From Neptunomonas sp. (GTDB lineage: Bacteria > Pseudomonadota > Gammaproteobacteria > Pseudomonadales > Balneatricaceae), in contig NZ_JADGEV010000011.1 of assembly GCF_016744175.1 (NCBI RefSeq), forward strand, positions 51,776-115,775: a stretch of 64,000 nucleotides of DNA, written 5' to 3'. The notes beneath the pieces are model-generated. The model did not search any database. It was not told the DNA's origin and was given only the letters and a program-made list of their open reading frames with translations. Positions 1-8,357 of this stretch are shown in pieces (within the stretch, counting starts at the first letter, position 1; every line of letters begins with the position of its first letter). The position numbers and the translations under genes are program-made.

Positions 1-179
1 GTAATCACAACCGGAGTCGGCAAACCCGGCTCCAAGCTCTGCGTCTCAGCATTGAATGCTTTACAGAATTCCATAATATTCACACCATGCTGACCCAAAG
101 CCGGACCAACTGGCGGACTTGGATTAGCTTGAGCTGCTTTAATCTGCAACTTGATATAAGCCTGGATTTTCTTGGCCAT
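1..179 (-). CDS. rplK: 50S ribosomal protein L11 (5' part; runs off the left edge)
   Basis: L11 is part of the GTPase-associated centre of the large ribosomal subunit. Only the first 59 codons are present. The minus-strand reading starts [20 protein letters not shown] and continues with [17 protein letters not shown], the proline-rich N-terminal signature of the family. The ATG is at 177-179, preceded by AGGAGA with 8 bases of spacing. It follows nusG as in the usual secE-nusG-rplKAJL order, but a terminator-like hairpin lies between nusG and this gene, so it may have its own promoter or depend on read-through. Confidence 0.97.
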   Translation of the reverse strand, partial: MAKKIQAYIKLQIKAAQANPSPPVGPALGQHGVNIMEFCKAFNAETQSLEPGLPTPVVI

Positions 180-235
180 TTTGAACAATCTCCTATGGGT
201 TTAACGCCTTACGGCTTCCCGTTTTTACAAAGACA

Positions 236-263
236 GAAAAACCCCACCTTATAAAAGGCAGAG
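236..263 (-). terminator. Terminator-like hairpin between nusG and rplK
   Basis: On the minus strand, a 9-base-pair stem (arms at 255-263 and 242-250, including G-U pairs) with a 4-base loop is followed immediately by a run of five T. This fits an intrinsic terminator or attenuator downstream of nusG. Several wobble pairs suggest moderate strength, which would permit partial read-through into rplK. Confidence 0.55.
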
Positions 264-280
264 TTTTTAGATTTTTTATA

Positions 281-814
281 TCAGACTTTTTCGACCTGTC
301 CAAACGCCAACTCAACAGGCGTAGATCGACCAAATATAAGCACCGCAACTTTCATGCGATTTTTCTCATAGTCAATCTCTTCAACCACACCATTAAAGTC
401 AGCAAACGGACCATCTGAAACACGAACCATTTCACCCGGCTCAAACACAGTCTTAGGCTTAGGTTTATCAACACCACTCTGAACCCGAGACAATATCTCA
501 TCAGCTTCACGCTGAGTAATCGGTGCAGGCTTATCAGCAGTACCACCAATAAAACCTAAAACGCGCGCAGTATGCTTAACAAGATGCCAAGTTTCATCGG
601 TCATCTCCATCTGCACCAACACATAACCGGGATAAAACTTACGCTCAGACTTGCGTTTTTTGCCATCTTTTATCTCAACAACTTCTTCTGTTGGAACCAA
701 GATGTCGCCAAACATATCTTCTAGACCACCAAGAGCAATACGCTCTTCTAACAATGTTTTTACACGCTTCTCATAGTTAGAGTGAGCATGAACAACATAC
801 CAATTTTTAGCCAT
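281..814 (-). CDS. nusG: Transcription termination/antitermination factor NusG
   Basis: NusG binds RNA polymerase, supports processive elongation and links it to Rho or to ribosomal protein S10. The 177-residue protein has the usual two-domain layout: an NGN domain over about residues 4-115 (opening [14 protein letters not shown]) and a C-terminal KOW domain over about 123-177 with [10 protein letters not shown]. The start has a strong AGGAGAAAG upstream. secE ends 10 bases before it on the same strand, the conserved secE-nusG pair. Rho, its partner, is also encoded in this window (41238-42497). Length and motifs match the family; nothing is unusual. Confidence 0.98.
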   Translation of the reverse strand: MAKNWYVVHAHSNYEKRVKTLLEERIALGGLEDMFGDILVPTEEVVEIKDGKKRKSERKFYPGYVLVQMEMTDETWHLVKHTARVLGFIGGTADKPAPITQREADEILSRVQSGVDKPKPKTVFEPGEMVRVSDGPFADFNGVVEEIDYEKNRMKVAVLIFGRSTPVELAFGQVEKV

Positions 815-824
815 GCCCTTTCTC

Positions 825-1193
825 CTAACCTATTATACTAGAGACCATCCAACCCAAAAATGAGTCAAGCCCCCACAACAACAAACCAATCACCAACACC
901 ACAACCACAACCATCGCTGTCGTCTGCAATGTCTCTTGGCGCGTAGGCCAAACAACCTTACGCACTTCGTTCTTCGCCTCTTTAAACAGAGTAAAGAACG
1001 CATGTCCTTTTGCCGTTTTCATGGCAAAAAAACCTGCAACCAAGGCAAGCACTAACAAAGCAATAACCCGATACAACAGGGATTGCTCAGCATACATAGA
1101 GTTACCAACAACACCCACAGCAACAAGCAGCACAACCATCAACCACTTCAGGGCGTCGAACTTAGATCCTTCAGGTGTATCTTTTGAATTCAC
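825..1193 (-). CDS. secE: Preprotein translocase subunit SecE
   Basis: SecE is the essential inner-membrane subunit that clamps SecY. I call a GTG start at 1191-1193 giving 122 residues. It is preceded by GAGG with 9 bases of spacing, and the N-terminus ([16 protein letters not shown]) then aligns in length with E. coli SecE. The ATG at 1236-1238 lacks an RBS, and the longest open frame reaches 1346 through the tRNA-Trp gene, which is impossible for a real N-terminus. Three hydrophobic segments flank the conserved [17 protein letters not shown] cytoplasmic helix. It lies between tRNA-Trp and nusG, the standard position. Confidence 0.95.
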   Translation of the reverse strand: MNSKDTPEGSKFDALKWLMVVLLVAVGVVGNSMYAEQSLLYRVIALLVLALVAGFFAMKTAKGHAFFTLFKEAKNEVRKVVWPTRQETLQTTAMVVVVVLVIGLLLWGLDSFLGWMVSSIIG

Positions 1194-1251
1194 GCTTGTT
1201 AGCCTCGGCTTCGAATAAAGCTTGCGCTTTGATACCATCTTCGACTGAAGA

Positions 1252-1327
<76 letters not shown>

Positions 1328-1346
1328 GTAAAAAACAGGGACGCAC

Positions 1347-1375
1347 ATTATATGCACTCCCCTGCTATTTGACAA
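1347..1375 (-). promoter_or_regulatory. Sigma-70 promoter for tRNA-Trp (and secE-nusG)
   Basis: On the minus strand TTGTCA (1370-1375) is separated by exactly 17 bases from a perfect TATAAT (1347-1352). The expected start is near 1340, about a dozen bases upstream of the tRNA-Trp 5' end. A small CCTGT/ACAGG hairpin occupies the short leader. The promoter sits downstream of the tuf stop codon. Confidence 0.8.
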
Positions 1376-1389
1376 CACTTTTATCGATA

Positions 1390-2613
1390 TTATTCGATAA
1401 TTTTAGATACTACACCAGCACCTACTGTACGTCCGCCTTCACGAATCGCAAAACGTAGACCTTCGTCCATTGCGATTGGTGCAATCAGAGTAACAACCAT
1501 CTTAACGTTGTCACCCGGCATTACCATCTCAACGCCTTCAGGCAGTTCGCAGTTACCCGTTACATCAGTAGTACGGAAGTAGAACTGTGGACGGTAGCCT
1601 TTAAAGAATGGTGTATGACGACCACCTTCATCTTTGCTCAACACGTACACTTCGCCTTCGAAGTTAGTATGCGGGTTGATCGATCCTGGCTTAGCCAAAA
1701 CCTGACCACGCTGCACGTCATCACGCTTAGTACCACGCAATAGAACACCACAGTTTTCGCCTGCACGACCTTCGTCAAGCAATTTACGGAACATCTCAAC
1801 ACCCGTACAGGTCGTTGTAGTTGTTTCGCGAATACCAACGATTTCGATAGACTCACCAACTTTAACGATTCCGCGCTCTACACGTCCAGTAACCACTGTA
1901 CCGCGACCAGAGATTGAGAACACATCTTCAATTGGAAGTAGGAACGGCTGATCAATAGCACGCACTGGATCTGGAATATAAGTATCCAAAGCTTCTACCA
2001 ATGCTTTAACAGCAGTAGTACCCAGTTCGTTATCATCTTCGCCATTCAACGCCATTAGCGCAGAACCACAGATGATTGGCGTGTCGTCACCAGGGAATTC
2101 GTAAGCATCTAACAACTCACGCAATTCCATTTCTACAAGCTCACGCATTTCAGCGTATTCTTCAGAATCAACACCACCACAGTCTTCAGCTAGCAAATCC
2201 GCTTTGTTCAGGAAAACAACGATGTATGGAACACCTACCTGACGAGACAGCAAGATGTGCTCACGTGTCTGAGGCATAGGACCATCAGTCGCGCCACATA
2301 CCAAAATAGCACCATCCATCTGAGCAGCACCGGTGATCATGTTTTTCACATAATCCGCGTGCCCTGGACAGTCAACGTGCGCATAGTGACGAATCGTTGA
2401 TTCATACTCTACGTGCGATGTAGAGATTGTGATACCACGCTCACGCTCTTCTGGAGCATTATCGATACCATCAAACGCTACGGCTTCACCGCCAAATACT
2501 TCCGCACATACGCGCGTTAGTGCTGCAGTCAGAGTTGTTTTACCATGGTCAACGTGGCCAATTGTACCTACGTTGACGTGCGGCAGATTACGTTCAAATG
2601 CTTTTTTAGCCAT
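1390..2613 (-). CDS. tuf: Elongation factor Tu
   Basis: EF-Tu is the GTPase that delivers aminoacyl-tRNA to the ribosome. All G-box motifs are present: GHVDHGKT (about residue 18), DCPGH, NKAD and SAL. Domains 2 and 3 follow, ending [11 protein letters not shown]. The protein has 407 residues against 394 in E. coli. Most of the difference is an insertion just after NKAD ([14 protein letters not shown]), with a small one near NGEDDNELG. The start follows AGGGGATAATAACG. Four tRNAs precede it on the same strand, so this corresponds to the E. coli tufB locus. Confidence 0.98.
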   Translation of the reverse strand: MAKKAFERNLPHVNVGTIGHVDHGKTTLTAALTRVCAEVFGGEAVAFDGIDNAPEERERGITISTSHVEYESTIRHYAHVDCPGHADYVKNMITGAAQMDGAILVCGATDGPMPQTREHILLSRQVGVPYIVVFLNKADLLAEDCGGVDSEEYAEMRELVEMELRELLDAYEFPGDDTPIICGSALMALNGEDDNELGTTAVKALVEALDTYIPDPVRAIDQPFLLPIEDVFSISGRGTVVTGRVERGIVKVGESIEIVGIRETTTTTCTGVEMFRKLLDEGRAGENCGVLLRGTKRDDVQRGQVLAKPGSINPHTNFEGEVYVLSKDEGGRHTPFFKGYRPQFYFRTTDVTGNCELPEGVEMVMPGDNVKMVVTLIAPIAMDEGLRFAIREGGRTVGAGVVSKIIE

Positions 2614-2706
2614 CGTTATTATCCCCTAACCGGCCATCTTCTGACCGCAGTTCACAGATACAACAAAGGGCAGACATATTTCTATATCTACCCTTCTCGA
2701 ATTTTT

Positions 2707-2781
2707 TGGAGCTCATGGGCGGATTTGAACCGCCGACCTCACCCTTACCAAGGGTGTGCTCTACCCCTGAGCTACATGAGC
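2707..2781 (-). tRNA. tRNA-Thr (anticodon GGT)
   Basis: A 75-base cloverleaf on the minus strand has acceptor GCTCATG/CATGAGC, discriminator T and encoded CCA. Anticodon loop TTGGTAA gives GGT. It is the last tRNA before tuf, matching thrT of the E. coli thrU-tyrU-glyT-thrT-tufB operon. Confidence 0.97.
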
Positions 2782-2794
2782 AAGCCATTAGCTC

Positions 2795-2869
2795 TGGAGC
2801 GGGTAGTGGGAATCGAACCCACCTCTTCAGCTTGGAAGGCTGAGGTAATAGCCACTATACCATACCCGC
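2795..2869 (-). tRNA. tRNA-Gly (anticodon TCC)
   Basis: A 75-base cloverleaf on the minus strand has acceptor GCGGGTA/TACCCGC, discriminator T and encoded CCA. The anticodon arm TCAGC-CTTCCAA-GCTGA gives TCC. It occupies the glyT position in the tRNA-tuf operon. Confidence 0.97.
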
Positions 2870-2884
2870 TGATCGGAGCATTTA

Positions 2885-2968
2885 TGGTGATGGGGGGTGG
2901 ATTCGAACCACCGAAGCTTGCGCGTCAGATTTACAGTCTGATCCCTTTAGCCACTCGGGAACCCCACC
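2885..2968 (-). tRNA. tRNA-Tyr (anticodon GTA)
   Basis: An 84-base tRNA on the minus strand has the long variable arm of class II tRNAs. The acceptor is GGTGGGG/CCCCATC with one G-U pair, then discriminator A and encoded CCA. The anticodon arm TCAGA-CTGTAAA-TCTGA gives GTA. It occupies the tyrU position. Confidence 0.97.
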
Positions 2969-2981
2969 TTACCATCTTCGT

Positions 2982-3057
<76 letters not shown>

Positions 3058-3074
3058 TTAACGAAGTGGCGCAT

Positions 3075-3103
3075 ATAGTACTGATGAGCTTTTACCCTTG
3101 CAA
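3075..3103 (-). promoter_or_regulatory. Promoter of the tRNA(Thr-Tyr-Gly-Thr)-tuf operon
   Basis: On the minus strand TTGCAA (3098-3103), a 17-base spacer and TACTAT (3075-3080) are followed by a GC-rich discriminator (GCGCC) before the expected start near 3068. GC-rich discriminators are typical of stable-RNA promoters under stringent control. The start would lie about 10 bases upstream of the first tRNA. Confidence 0.75.
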
Positions 3104-3107
3104 CCCC

Positions 3108-3767
3108 TTAACAGACTTTTTTTACTATTTTTAACGATTTATATTTGTTTTTCAGCACATCGTTGATTTTATTGATCAATTTACGATCAATATCAACCAC
3201 TAAGCGAATCGAGTAGTGCATTTTTTCATCAACACCCTCTCTTATTTCAAGCACATTCTCCAATGCTGTCAGCTCATCCAATCTCATCTGCGCAGCAGCT
3301 TGTGTCAGAAATTTACCTATGATCATTTCAGGCGCAATGGAGTTAGCGCTAACAGCTACTCTTACACCTTCGTTTCGTAAGGACTCAACTACTATTTGCT
3401 TCTCTCGCTCCCCTTTAGGCAAACGAATTACCAGCTTAAATTCATCTTGCATGACTGACTTAACAAGTATCCGCGGAGCAAAGCCTTGCTCGACCATAAA
3501 TCCCGCTATGACATCCGCTTCGGATTGAGTAGCTATTTTTTCATAAAAAAAACATTCTTCAACCACAATACCTGCAACGATTAACGGCTTAGTTTCACTG
3601 GAGACCTTTTGCAAACTTTCAGATGCAACTTCACTAACTAGACGCAGCGTAAATGCCCGCTCTATGTCCACACTTTTCTGTCGTGAGATTTTCTTTTCAA
3701 ACATTGTAAAACCGAATAACGCGACAACGTTTGCTAACAACAAAAAGATCAATATCCATTTGCGCAT
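3108..3767 (-). CDS. Membrane-anchored SPOR-like protein
   Basis: A 219-residue protein with one N-terminal membrane segment (WILIFLLLANVVALFGF, about residues 3-20) and a presumably periplasmic remainder. Around residues 65-130 a stretch beginning ECFFYEKIATQSEADVIAGF resembles SPOR domains, which bind denuded peptidoglycan at the septum, but the match is loose. The ATG at 3765-3767 overlaps the coaX stop as TAATG, so I prefer it to a GTG 15 bases upstream. SPOR-domain genes directly after coaX are common in Pseudomonas relatives. A role at the cell wall is inferred. Confidence 0.7.
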   Translation of the reverse strand: MRKWILIFLLLANVVALFGFTMFEKKISRQKSVDIERAFTLRLVSEVASESLQKVSSETKPLIVAGIVVEECFFYEKIATQSEADVIAGFMVEQGFAPRILVKSVMQDEFKLVIRLPKGEREKQIVVESLRNEGVRVAVSANSIAPEMIIGKFLTQAAAQMRLDELTALENVLEIREGVDEKMHYSIRLVVDIDRKLINKINDVLKNKYKSLKIVKKVC

Positions 3768-4483
3768 TACTGGCACACCCACATCAACCCATCCATAACA
3801 AGGTCAGCCTCATACCTACCCGCCTGAACCATATCCCTCATCAATTTACCGTCACCACCGGTAAAAAATAACGCCTCCCCCTCTGCAAGATCACGCTTAA
3901 TCTCATGAGCAAGAGCCTTAAAAAGATAACCACTTCCCTGCAGCACCGCCTCTGCGGTATTTATCCCAGGATGCGTGGCTAATTGCCCCTCCAGACCGTC
4001 AAAACGAACACGCGCTGTATTTTGCTGCAGCGACTCTCTCATTAAACGCAAGCCGGGAATAATATATCCACCCTTGTGCCTACCCTCATCAGAAATATAC
4101 TCAACTGTAATGGCGCTACCGCAATCAACAATAACTACCGCCCTATTCACAGACTTATACGCCGCAATCATCGCTAGCCAACGATCAACACCCATTTTAG
4201 AGGGCTCTTTGTAGCTATTAGTGACACCCGCACAATGATGGCTAGTTGCAGCAAAAATCGGATCAATCGCCCACAGCTTCTTGCATATACTGCCAAAACG
4301 CTGGTTCGGCTCATCTCCAGCAACAGACCCCACCAAGACCTTTTCAACCTCACAGCCCGCTAGTGCTGAAAAAGAAACCAGAGAGAAGCCCTGTGTTAAT
4401 ACAGAGCCTCTATGCAGAACATCGCTTGCCACCCAATAACGCCACTTTAGAAAGGTGTTTCCTATATCTACTTCAAGTCGCAT
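3767..4483 (-). CDS. coaX: Type III pantothenate kinase
   Basis: CoaX phosphorylates pantothenate, the first step of coenzyme A synthesis. The type III (CoaX) form is an ASKHA-fold enzyme unrelated to E. coli CoaA. Family motifs are visible: EVDIGNTFLKW at the N-terminus (phosphate loop), GVDRWLAMIAAY in the middle and VDCGSAITVEYI before the second half, with FTGGDG near the C-terminus. The 238-residue length is normal. It overlaps birA by 11 bases and shares a TAATG junction with the next gene, so birA, coaX and the SPOR-like gene are probably co-translated. Confidence 0.95.
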   Translation of the reverse strand: MRLEVDIGNTFLKWRYWVASDVLHRGSVLTQGFSLVSFSALAGCEVEKVLVGSVAGDEPNQRFGSICKKLWAIDPIFAATSHHCAGVTNSYKEPSKMGVDRWLAMIAAYKSVNRAVVIVDCGSAITVEYISDEGRHKGGYIIPGLRLMRESLQQNTARVRFDGLEGQLATHPGINTAEAVLQGSGYLFKALAHEIKRDLAEGEALFFTGGDGKLMRDMVQAGRYEADLVMDGLMWVCQ

Positions 4484-5456
4484 GATGCTGCCTTACACTT
4501 ATCTCTCCTGCATGAAAGTGCTCCACTCCACCACTATGCTTTACAATAAGAGCACCTTGCTCATTAACTCCCTGACACTCACCGACAACCTCTTTACTTC
4601 CCATCAGCAAACACACTGTTTCATTTTGATAAGCATGGACTTGCTCCCACTCTTCGCGAAAAACAGAAAAACCGTACTCACTAAAACGATCCAACTCAGG
4701 CACTAAGTGATTGAGCACTTCAGACATCAAGCGATTTCTTGAAACACTATCCCCACACAGTTTCTGCAAATCAGTCCATGGCTGATCTATAGCCTCTTGA
4801 GCCCGCTCAGGCATTGCAACATTAACACCCACCCCAATAACTACCTGACACTCCCCTGACGCATCACCGTGCATTTCCAGCAATATGCCAGCAAGCTTTC
4901 TTGAGTTTACTAACAGGTCATTTGGCCACTTCACCCGCACTTGCTTCACACCCAAGTTTTTTAATGCTTTGACTAGCGCCAAACCGACAACCAGACTCAA
5001 GCCCTCAAGCGCAGCAGCGCCTTGCGTGAACCGCCAAACCAACGAAAAATACAGGTTTTTTGCAAACGGGCTAACCCACGCTCGCCCTCTTCGCCCTTTA
5101 CCCGCCGTCTGATACTCAGCCAAGTATAATCGACCTGAAACGACTCCTTGCTGATGGATTTCTCGCATCGCCATCATATTAGTAGAGTCGATAACTCGCT
5201 CTACCGAGATGGTACTTAAACGGCTAGTAACATGATCAGAGCAAGCGGTAACAATTTCCTTTTCACACAACAAATCCAATCCGCCAGGTATTCGATAACC
5301 ACGCCCACGCACGCTATAAACATCAACACCTAACAGCTCTAACTCTTTCATCTGCTTCCAGATGGCACTACGGCTTACACCCAGCAGCACACCCAGTTCT
5401 TGTCCAGAATGAAATTGACCATTTGACAATATTGCTAACAACCTATCATCAATCAT
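4473..5456 (-). CDS. birA: Bifunctional biotin-protein ligase / biotin operon repressor
   Basis: BirA attaches biotin to acetyl-CoA carboxylase carrier protein and, as biotinyl-AMP holoenzyme, can repress biotin genes. The N-terminal winged helix is present (HSGQELGVLLGVSRSAIWKQ, about residues 16-35), so the repressor type is predicted. The catalytic domain has the GKGRRGRAW biotinyl-AMP loop (about 118), VKWPNDLL and KLAGILLEM. The C-terminal small domain completes 327 residues. The start abuts the folA stop, and coaX overlaps its 3' end. No biotin biosynthesis genes are in the window, so the operator cannot be examined here. Confidence 0.96.
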   Translation of the reverse strand: MIDDRLLAILSNGQFHSGQELGVLLGVSRSAIWKQMKELELLGVDVYSVRGRGYRIPGGLDLLCEKEIVTACSDHVTSRLSTISVERVIDSTNMMAMREIHQQGVVSGRLYLAEYQTAGKGRRGRAWVSPFAKNLYFSLVWRFTQGAAALEGLSLVVGLALVKALKNLGVKQVRVKWPNDLLVNSRKLAGILLEMHGDASGECQVVIGVGVNVAMPERAQEAIDQPWTDLQKLCGDSVSRNRLMSEVLNHLVPELDRFSEYGFSVFREEWEQVHAYQNETVCLLMGSKEVVGECQGVNEQGALIVKHSGGVEHFHAGEISVRQHHAT

Positions 5457-5963
5457 CTAACTCGCCCGCTGATACACGACGAAACTATAATCATATGGAT
5501 TCGGCCCCTCGGCTTGAAAATCCTCACGCCCCAACTCTTGCCATTCATCTACAGAGAACTCAGGAAAATAGGCATCACCGTCAACTTCTGCATGTACTTG
5601 CGTCACATAAAGACGCTCAACAAATGGCAAAGCTTGAGCATATATTTGCTCGCCGCCGATAACCATGGCCTCTTCAGCTCCATCGATCTCTGCCTGACAA
5701 GCCGCCAAATCAAAAGCTTCATTAAGGGAACGTACCACCTTTGCGCCTTCCAACTGATAAGCATCATCGCGCGTAATCACGATATTCAAGCGCCCTGGTA
5801 ACGGCCTGCCAATCGAGTCATATGTCTTACGCCCCATAATGACAGGCTTCCCCATGGTTACCTGCTTGAAATACTTAAGGTCACCCGGCAAATACCAAGG
5901 AAGTTTGTTTTGCCTGCCAATCACACGGTTTTTCGCCTGAGCAACAATCATGGACAATCTCAT
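5457..5963 (-). CDS. folA: Dihydrofolate reductase
   Basis: FolA reduces dihydrofolate to tetrahydrofolate with NADPH. Motifs: VIGRQNKLPWYLPGDLKYF (substrate-binding acidic D and W), VIMGRKTYDSIGRPLPGR (NADPH), VIGGEQIYAQAL. The open frame extends to 6026, but I choose the ATG at 5961-5963 because TTGAGGTG lies just upstream and the N-terminus (MRLSMIVAQAKNRVIG) then fits the family; this gives 168 residues. birA begins at the next base. thyA, the enzyme that makes dihydrofolate, lies 720 bases upstream on the same strand with one hotdog gene between them. Confidence 0.96.
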   Translation of the reverse strand: MRLSMIVAQAKNRVIGRQNKLPWYLPGDLKYFKQVTMGKPVIMGRKTYDSIGRPLPGRLNIVITRDDAYQLEGAKVVRSLNEAFDLAACQAEIDGAEEAMVIGGEQIYAQALPFVERLYVTQVHAEVDGDAYFPEFSVDEWQELGREDFQAEGPNPYDYSFVVYQRAS

Positions 5964-6104
5964 AGAAACACACCTCAAATAAGCCTCTGCTGTCGCGTAA
6001 AAGCACAGCAAACAAGAAAATAACAATAGTTTAATTTTTAGACAAAGACATACTGCTCAGCTTATACGTAAATTTTTCATTGGCATTGGTAATCACTCAA
6101 ACTC

Positions 6105-6141
6105 GGCGCCTTACATCAAAAACTAGAGCTTTGAAGGCGCC
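6105..6141. repeat. Short inverted repeat between the hotdog gene and folA
   Basis: Perfect 8-base arms GGCGCCTT (6105-6112) and AAGGCGCC (6134-6141) are separated by 21 bases in the 211-base gap upstream of folA. There is no T tract on either strand, so it is not a standard intrinsic terminator. It could be an operator or a structured leader element; function unknown. Confidence 0.4.
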
Positions 6142-6174
6142 CAATGCTTAATGAATAACAACTACTTACTCTTT

Positions 6175-6648
6175 TTATTCCATTGTTGCTGGCATTTTTA
6201 CAGCAATAACAGATCCGCTAACACACACAACATCACTAGCAGACAAAGTAATTTCTACAATAACTTTGCGCTCTTTTATCTCTGTAATTTTACCGTGGAG
6301 TTTTAGCTCTACGCCCAAAGGTGTTGGTGCTAAGAAGTTAACATTCAACGCACCAGTAACGAAACGAAGAGCAGGCACTGAACCTAGAGCGCGCCCCTCG
6401 GCCCGATAAGCCGCTGCGCAAGCACTACCCGTTCCATGACAATCAATCAAAGAAGCTATTAGGCCACCGTATACAAAACCCGGAATAGCCGTGTGACAAG
6501 CTTTAGGTGTGAAATATGCAACCGTCTCACCCTCCTCCTCATCTAACCAGTAGCTTTTTAACTGATGCCCATCTGCATTATTACTGCCACATCCATAACA
6601 ATGACTTAGCTCTTCTGGATAATAGTCTTGAAATGCTTGCTTGCTCAT
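6175..6648 (-). CDS. Hotdog-fold thioesterase-like protein (PaaI type)
   Basis: A 157-residue single-domain hotdog protein, probably an acyl-CoA thioesterase; the substrate is unknown. The region FVYGGLIASLIDCHGTGSAC matches the central helix of PaaI/YbgC-like enzymes, where the conserved HGG-like turn and acidic residue sit, although the usual His is Tyr (VYGG). A CYGCG cysteine motif near residue 20 is seen in some relatives and could bind metal. The ATG at 6646-6648 has GAGGCTGAGA upstream; a TTG at 6660 is less likely. It lies between thyA and folA, which may only reflect operon placement. Confidence 0.82.
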   Translation of the reverse strand: MSKQAFQDYYPEELSHCYGCGSNNADGHQLKSYWLDEEEGETVAYFTPKACHTAIPGFVYGGLIASLIDCHGTGSACAAAYRAEGRALGSVPALRFVTGALNVNFLAPTPLGVELKLHGKITEIKERKVIVEITLSASDVVCVSGSVIAVKMPATME

Positions 6649-6683
6649 TCTCAGCCTCAACTCGTCAACTCAATTTCTATAAT

Positions 6684-7535
6684 CTATACCGAAAATGGGT
6701 ATTGGATCGCATCATGAAACTGGTAATTTTCCACTTCAAAGTCATCCATCGTCACCCACGTTTCCAAATCTTCAAGCGACTTTATATCTGGATTTATCTG
6801 CAATTGCGGCAGCTCATAGGGCGCCCTTTGCAACTGCACATCACGCATCAACTCAATTTGATCTTCGTAAATATGAGCATTAACAATTTTATGAAACGCC
6901 TGACCCGGCTTGTGACCCGTAATTTGAGCAATTATTTTTAAGAACGCAAATACTTGCACCTGATTGAATACCAACCCCAGCGGAACATCACAAGAACGCT
7001 GATAAGATGTCAGATAAAGAGTATCGCCTAGTAATGAAAAATTGTGAGTATGCATACAAGGGCGTAAACAACCCATATGGAATTCACCCGGATTGTAAAA
7101 GCTCAAAATTTCACCGCGATCATCCACACCTCTGGACAAGTCATCCACCAGTTTACGTAACTGATCAACAGCACCTCCATCTGGCTTTTTCCAACCTCGC
7201 CCCTGCACTCCGTATACCCGCCCCATATCATCAAGACCTTGACGATAAGAGCTGCTCAACCAAGCGCTATTTTCATTGGCATTAGCATCCCACGTTTTTG
7301 TACCCAGCTTCCTAAAATCAGCAGCATTATCATAACCACGCAAGTACCCAAGCAGCTCAGCTATCGCAGATTTCCAGAACGATTTTCGTGTGGTCAGTAG
7401 CGGAAATTTATTATTAGCCACATCGTAGGTCATGTCTGCGTTAATAACGGTCAAACATCGCTTACCCGTACGCTCATTTTCAACCCACTCACCTTGCTGA
7501 ATAAGCCGATGACAAAGATCCAAATATTGCTTCAT
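6684..7535 (-). CDS. thyA: Thymidylate synthase
   Basis: ThyA converts dUMP to dTMP using methylene-tetrahydrofolate. The 283-residue form is longer than E. coli ThyA (264) and is the type I recall from Vibrio and related marine bacteria. The catalytic Cys is Cys160 in [10 protein letters not shown], followed by QRSCDVPLG with the phosphate-binding Arg. In the classical enzyme this region reads PCHxxFQF. The C-terminus YPFSV is close to the usual PVAV-type end. It is 13 bases downstream of lgt, the same lgt-thyA order as in Pseudomonas and E. coli, and the start follows AGGGACGTAT. Confidence 0.96.
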   Translation of the reverse strand: MKQYLDLCHRLIQQGEWVENERTGKRCLTVINADMTYDVANNKFPLLTTRKSFWKSAIAELLGYLRGYDNAADFRKLGTKTWDANANENSAWLSSSYRQGLDDMGRVYGVQGRGWKKPDGGAVDQLRKLVDDLSRGVDDRGEILSFYNPGEFHMGCLRPCMHTHNFSLLGDTLYLTSYQRSCDVPLGLVFNQVQVFAFLKIIAQITGHKPGQAFHKIVNAHIYEDQIELMRDVQLQRAPYELPQLQINPDIKSLEDLETWVTMDDFEVENYQFHDAIQYPFSV

Positions 7536-7548
7536 ATACGTCCCTACC

Positions 7549-8349
7549 TTATTTAACAGTCACCGCAGAAGAGCTTTGCTTATAAGCCCATAACAACAAT
7601 AATGCCCCAACGATGATCATCGGCAACGATAAAAGCTGCCCTTTGGTCAGCCAACCAAATGCGATGTAACCAATGTGCGCATCCGGCTCACGAAAGAACT
7701 CTACCGAAGAGCGGAACACGCCATACATAATCAAAAACAGTGCTGACACGGCCATGCGAGGCCTTGGTTTTGATGAGAACCACCAAAGCACTGCAAACAT
7801 GACAACACCTTCTAAAAAGGCTTCATACAGCTGTGAAGGGTGCCTTGCAACACCATCAACGGTACGAGGAAAGACGACCGCCCAAGGAACATCAGCAGCG
7901 CGTCCCCATAACTCTCCGCCAATAAAATTCCCAACGCGGCCCGCACCCAAACCAATTGGCACTAAAGGTGCCACGAAGTCTCCCATTTGCATAAAGCTTT
8001 TGTCATGCTTTTTACCAAACAACCATAACATTACAAGTACGCCCAGCAACCCTCCGTGAAAAGACATACCTCCTTCCCAAACAGCAAACAGCCAAAGTGG
8101 GTCTGAGAGAAACTGATCAAAATTATAGAACAGCACATAACCCATACGGCCACCCAAAACCACTCCCATTGCACCCCAAAAGATCAAATCAGACACTTGT
8201 TCTTCTGTCCAGCCAGAGCCTGGCCTTCTCGCTCGATACGCACCTAGCCAAAAAGCAGCACCAAAGCCAATTAAATACATCAGTCCATACCAATGGATTT
8301 GTATAAAGCCTAAATCCAGTGCGATCGGATCAATATTATGAACCCACAT
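7549..8349 (-). CDS. lgt: Phosphatidylglycerol-prolipoprotein diacylglyceryl transferase
   Basis: Lgt transfers diacylglycerol from phosphatidylglycerol to the lipobox Cys of prolipoproteins, the first step of lipoprotein maturation. The 266-residue inner-membrane protein has about seven hydrophobic segments. Signature motifs are present: [18 protein letters not shown] (essential His) and [16 protein letters not shown] (essential Arg). The start has AAGGAACGCT upstream. It lies 8 bases downstream of the TSUP permease gene and 13 bases upstream of thyA, so the three are probably cotranscribed. Confidence 0.97.
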   Translation of the reverse strand: MWVHNIDPIALDLGFIQIHWYGLMYLIGFGAAFWLGAYRARRPGSGWTEEQVSDLIFWGAMGVVLGGRMGYVLFYNFDQFLSDPLWLFAVWEGGMSFHGGLLGVLVMLWLFGKKHDKSFMQMGDFVAPLVPIGLGAGRVGNFIGGELWGRAADVPWAVVFPRTVDGVARHPSQLYEAFLEGVVMFAVLWWFSSKPRPRMAVSALFLIMYGVFRSSVEFFREPDAHIGYIAFGWLTKGQLLSLPMIIVGALLLLWAYKQSSSAVTVK

Positions 8350-8357
8350 AGCGTTCC

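Noticed and set aside
5964..6026. N-terminal extension of folA
   Set aside because: It lacks an RBS and is not part of the DHFR family; the inner ATG has a good GAGG.
6516..6941. A 141-codon plus-strand open frame
   Set aside because: It is antisense to the hotdog gene and thyA; its composition is that of a shadow frame.
7673..8059. A 128-codon plus-strand open frame
   Set aside because: It is antisense to lgt, which has all of its signatures.
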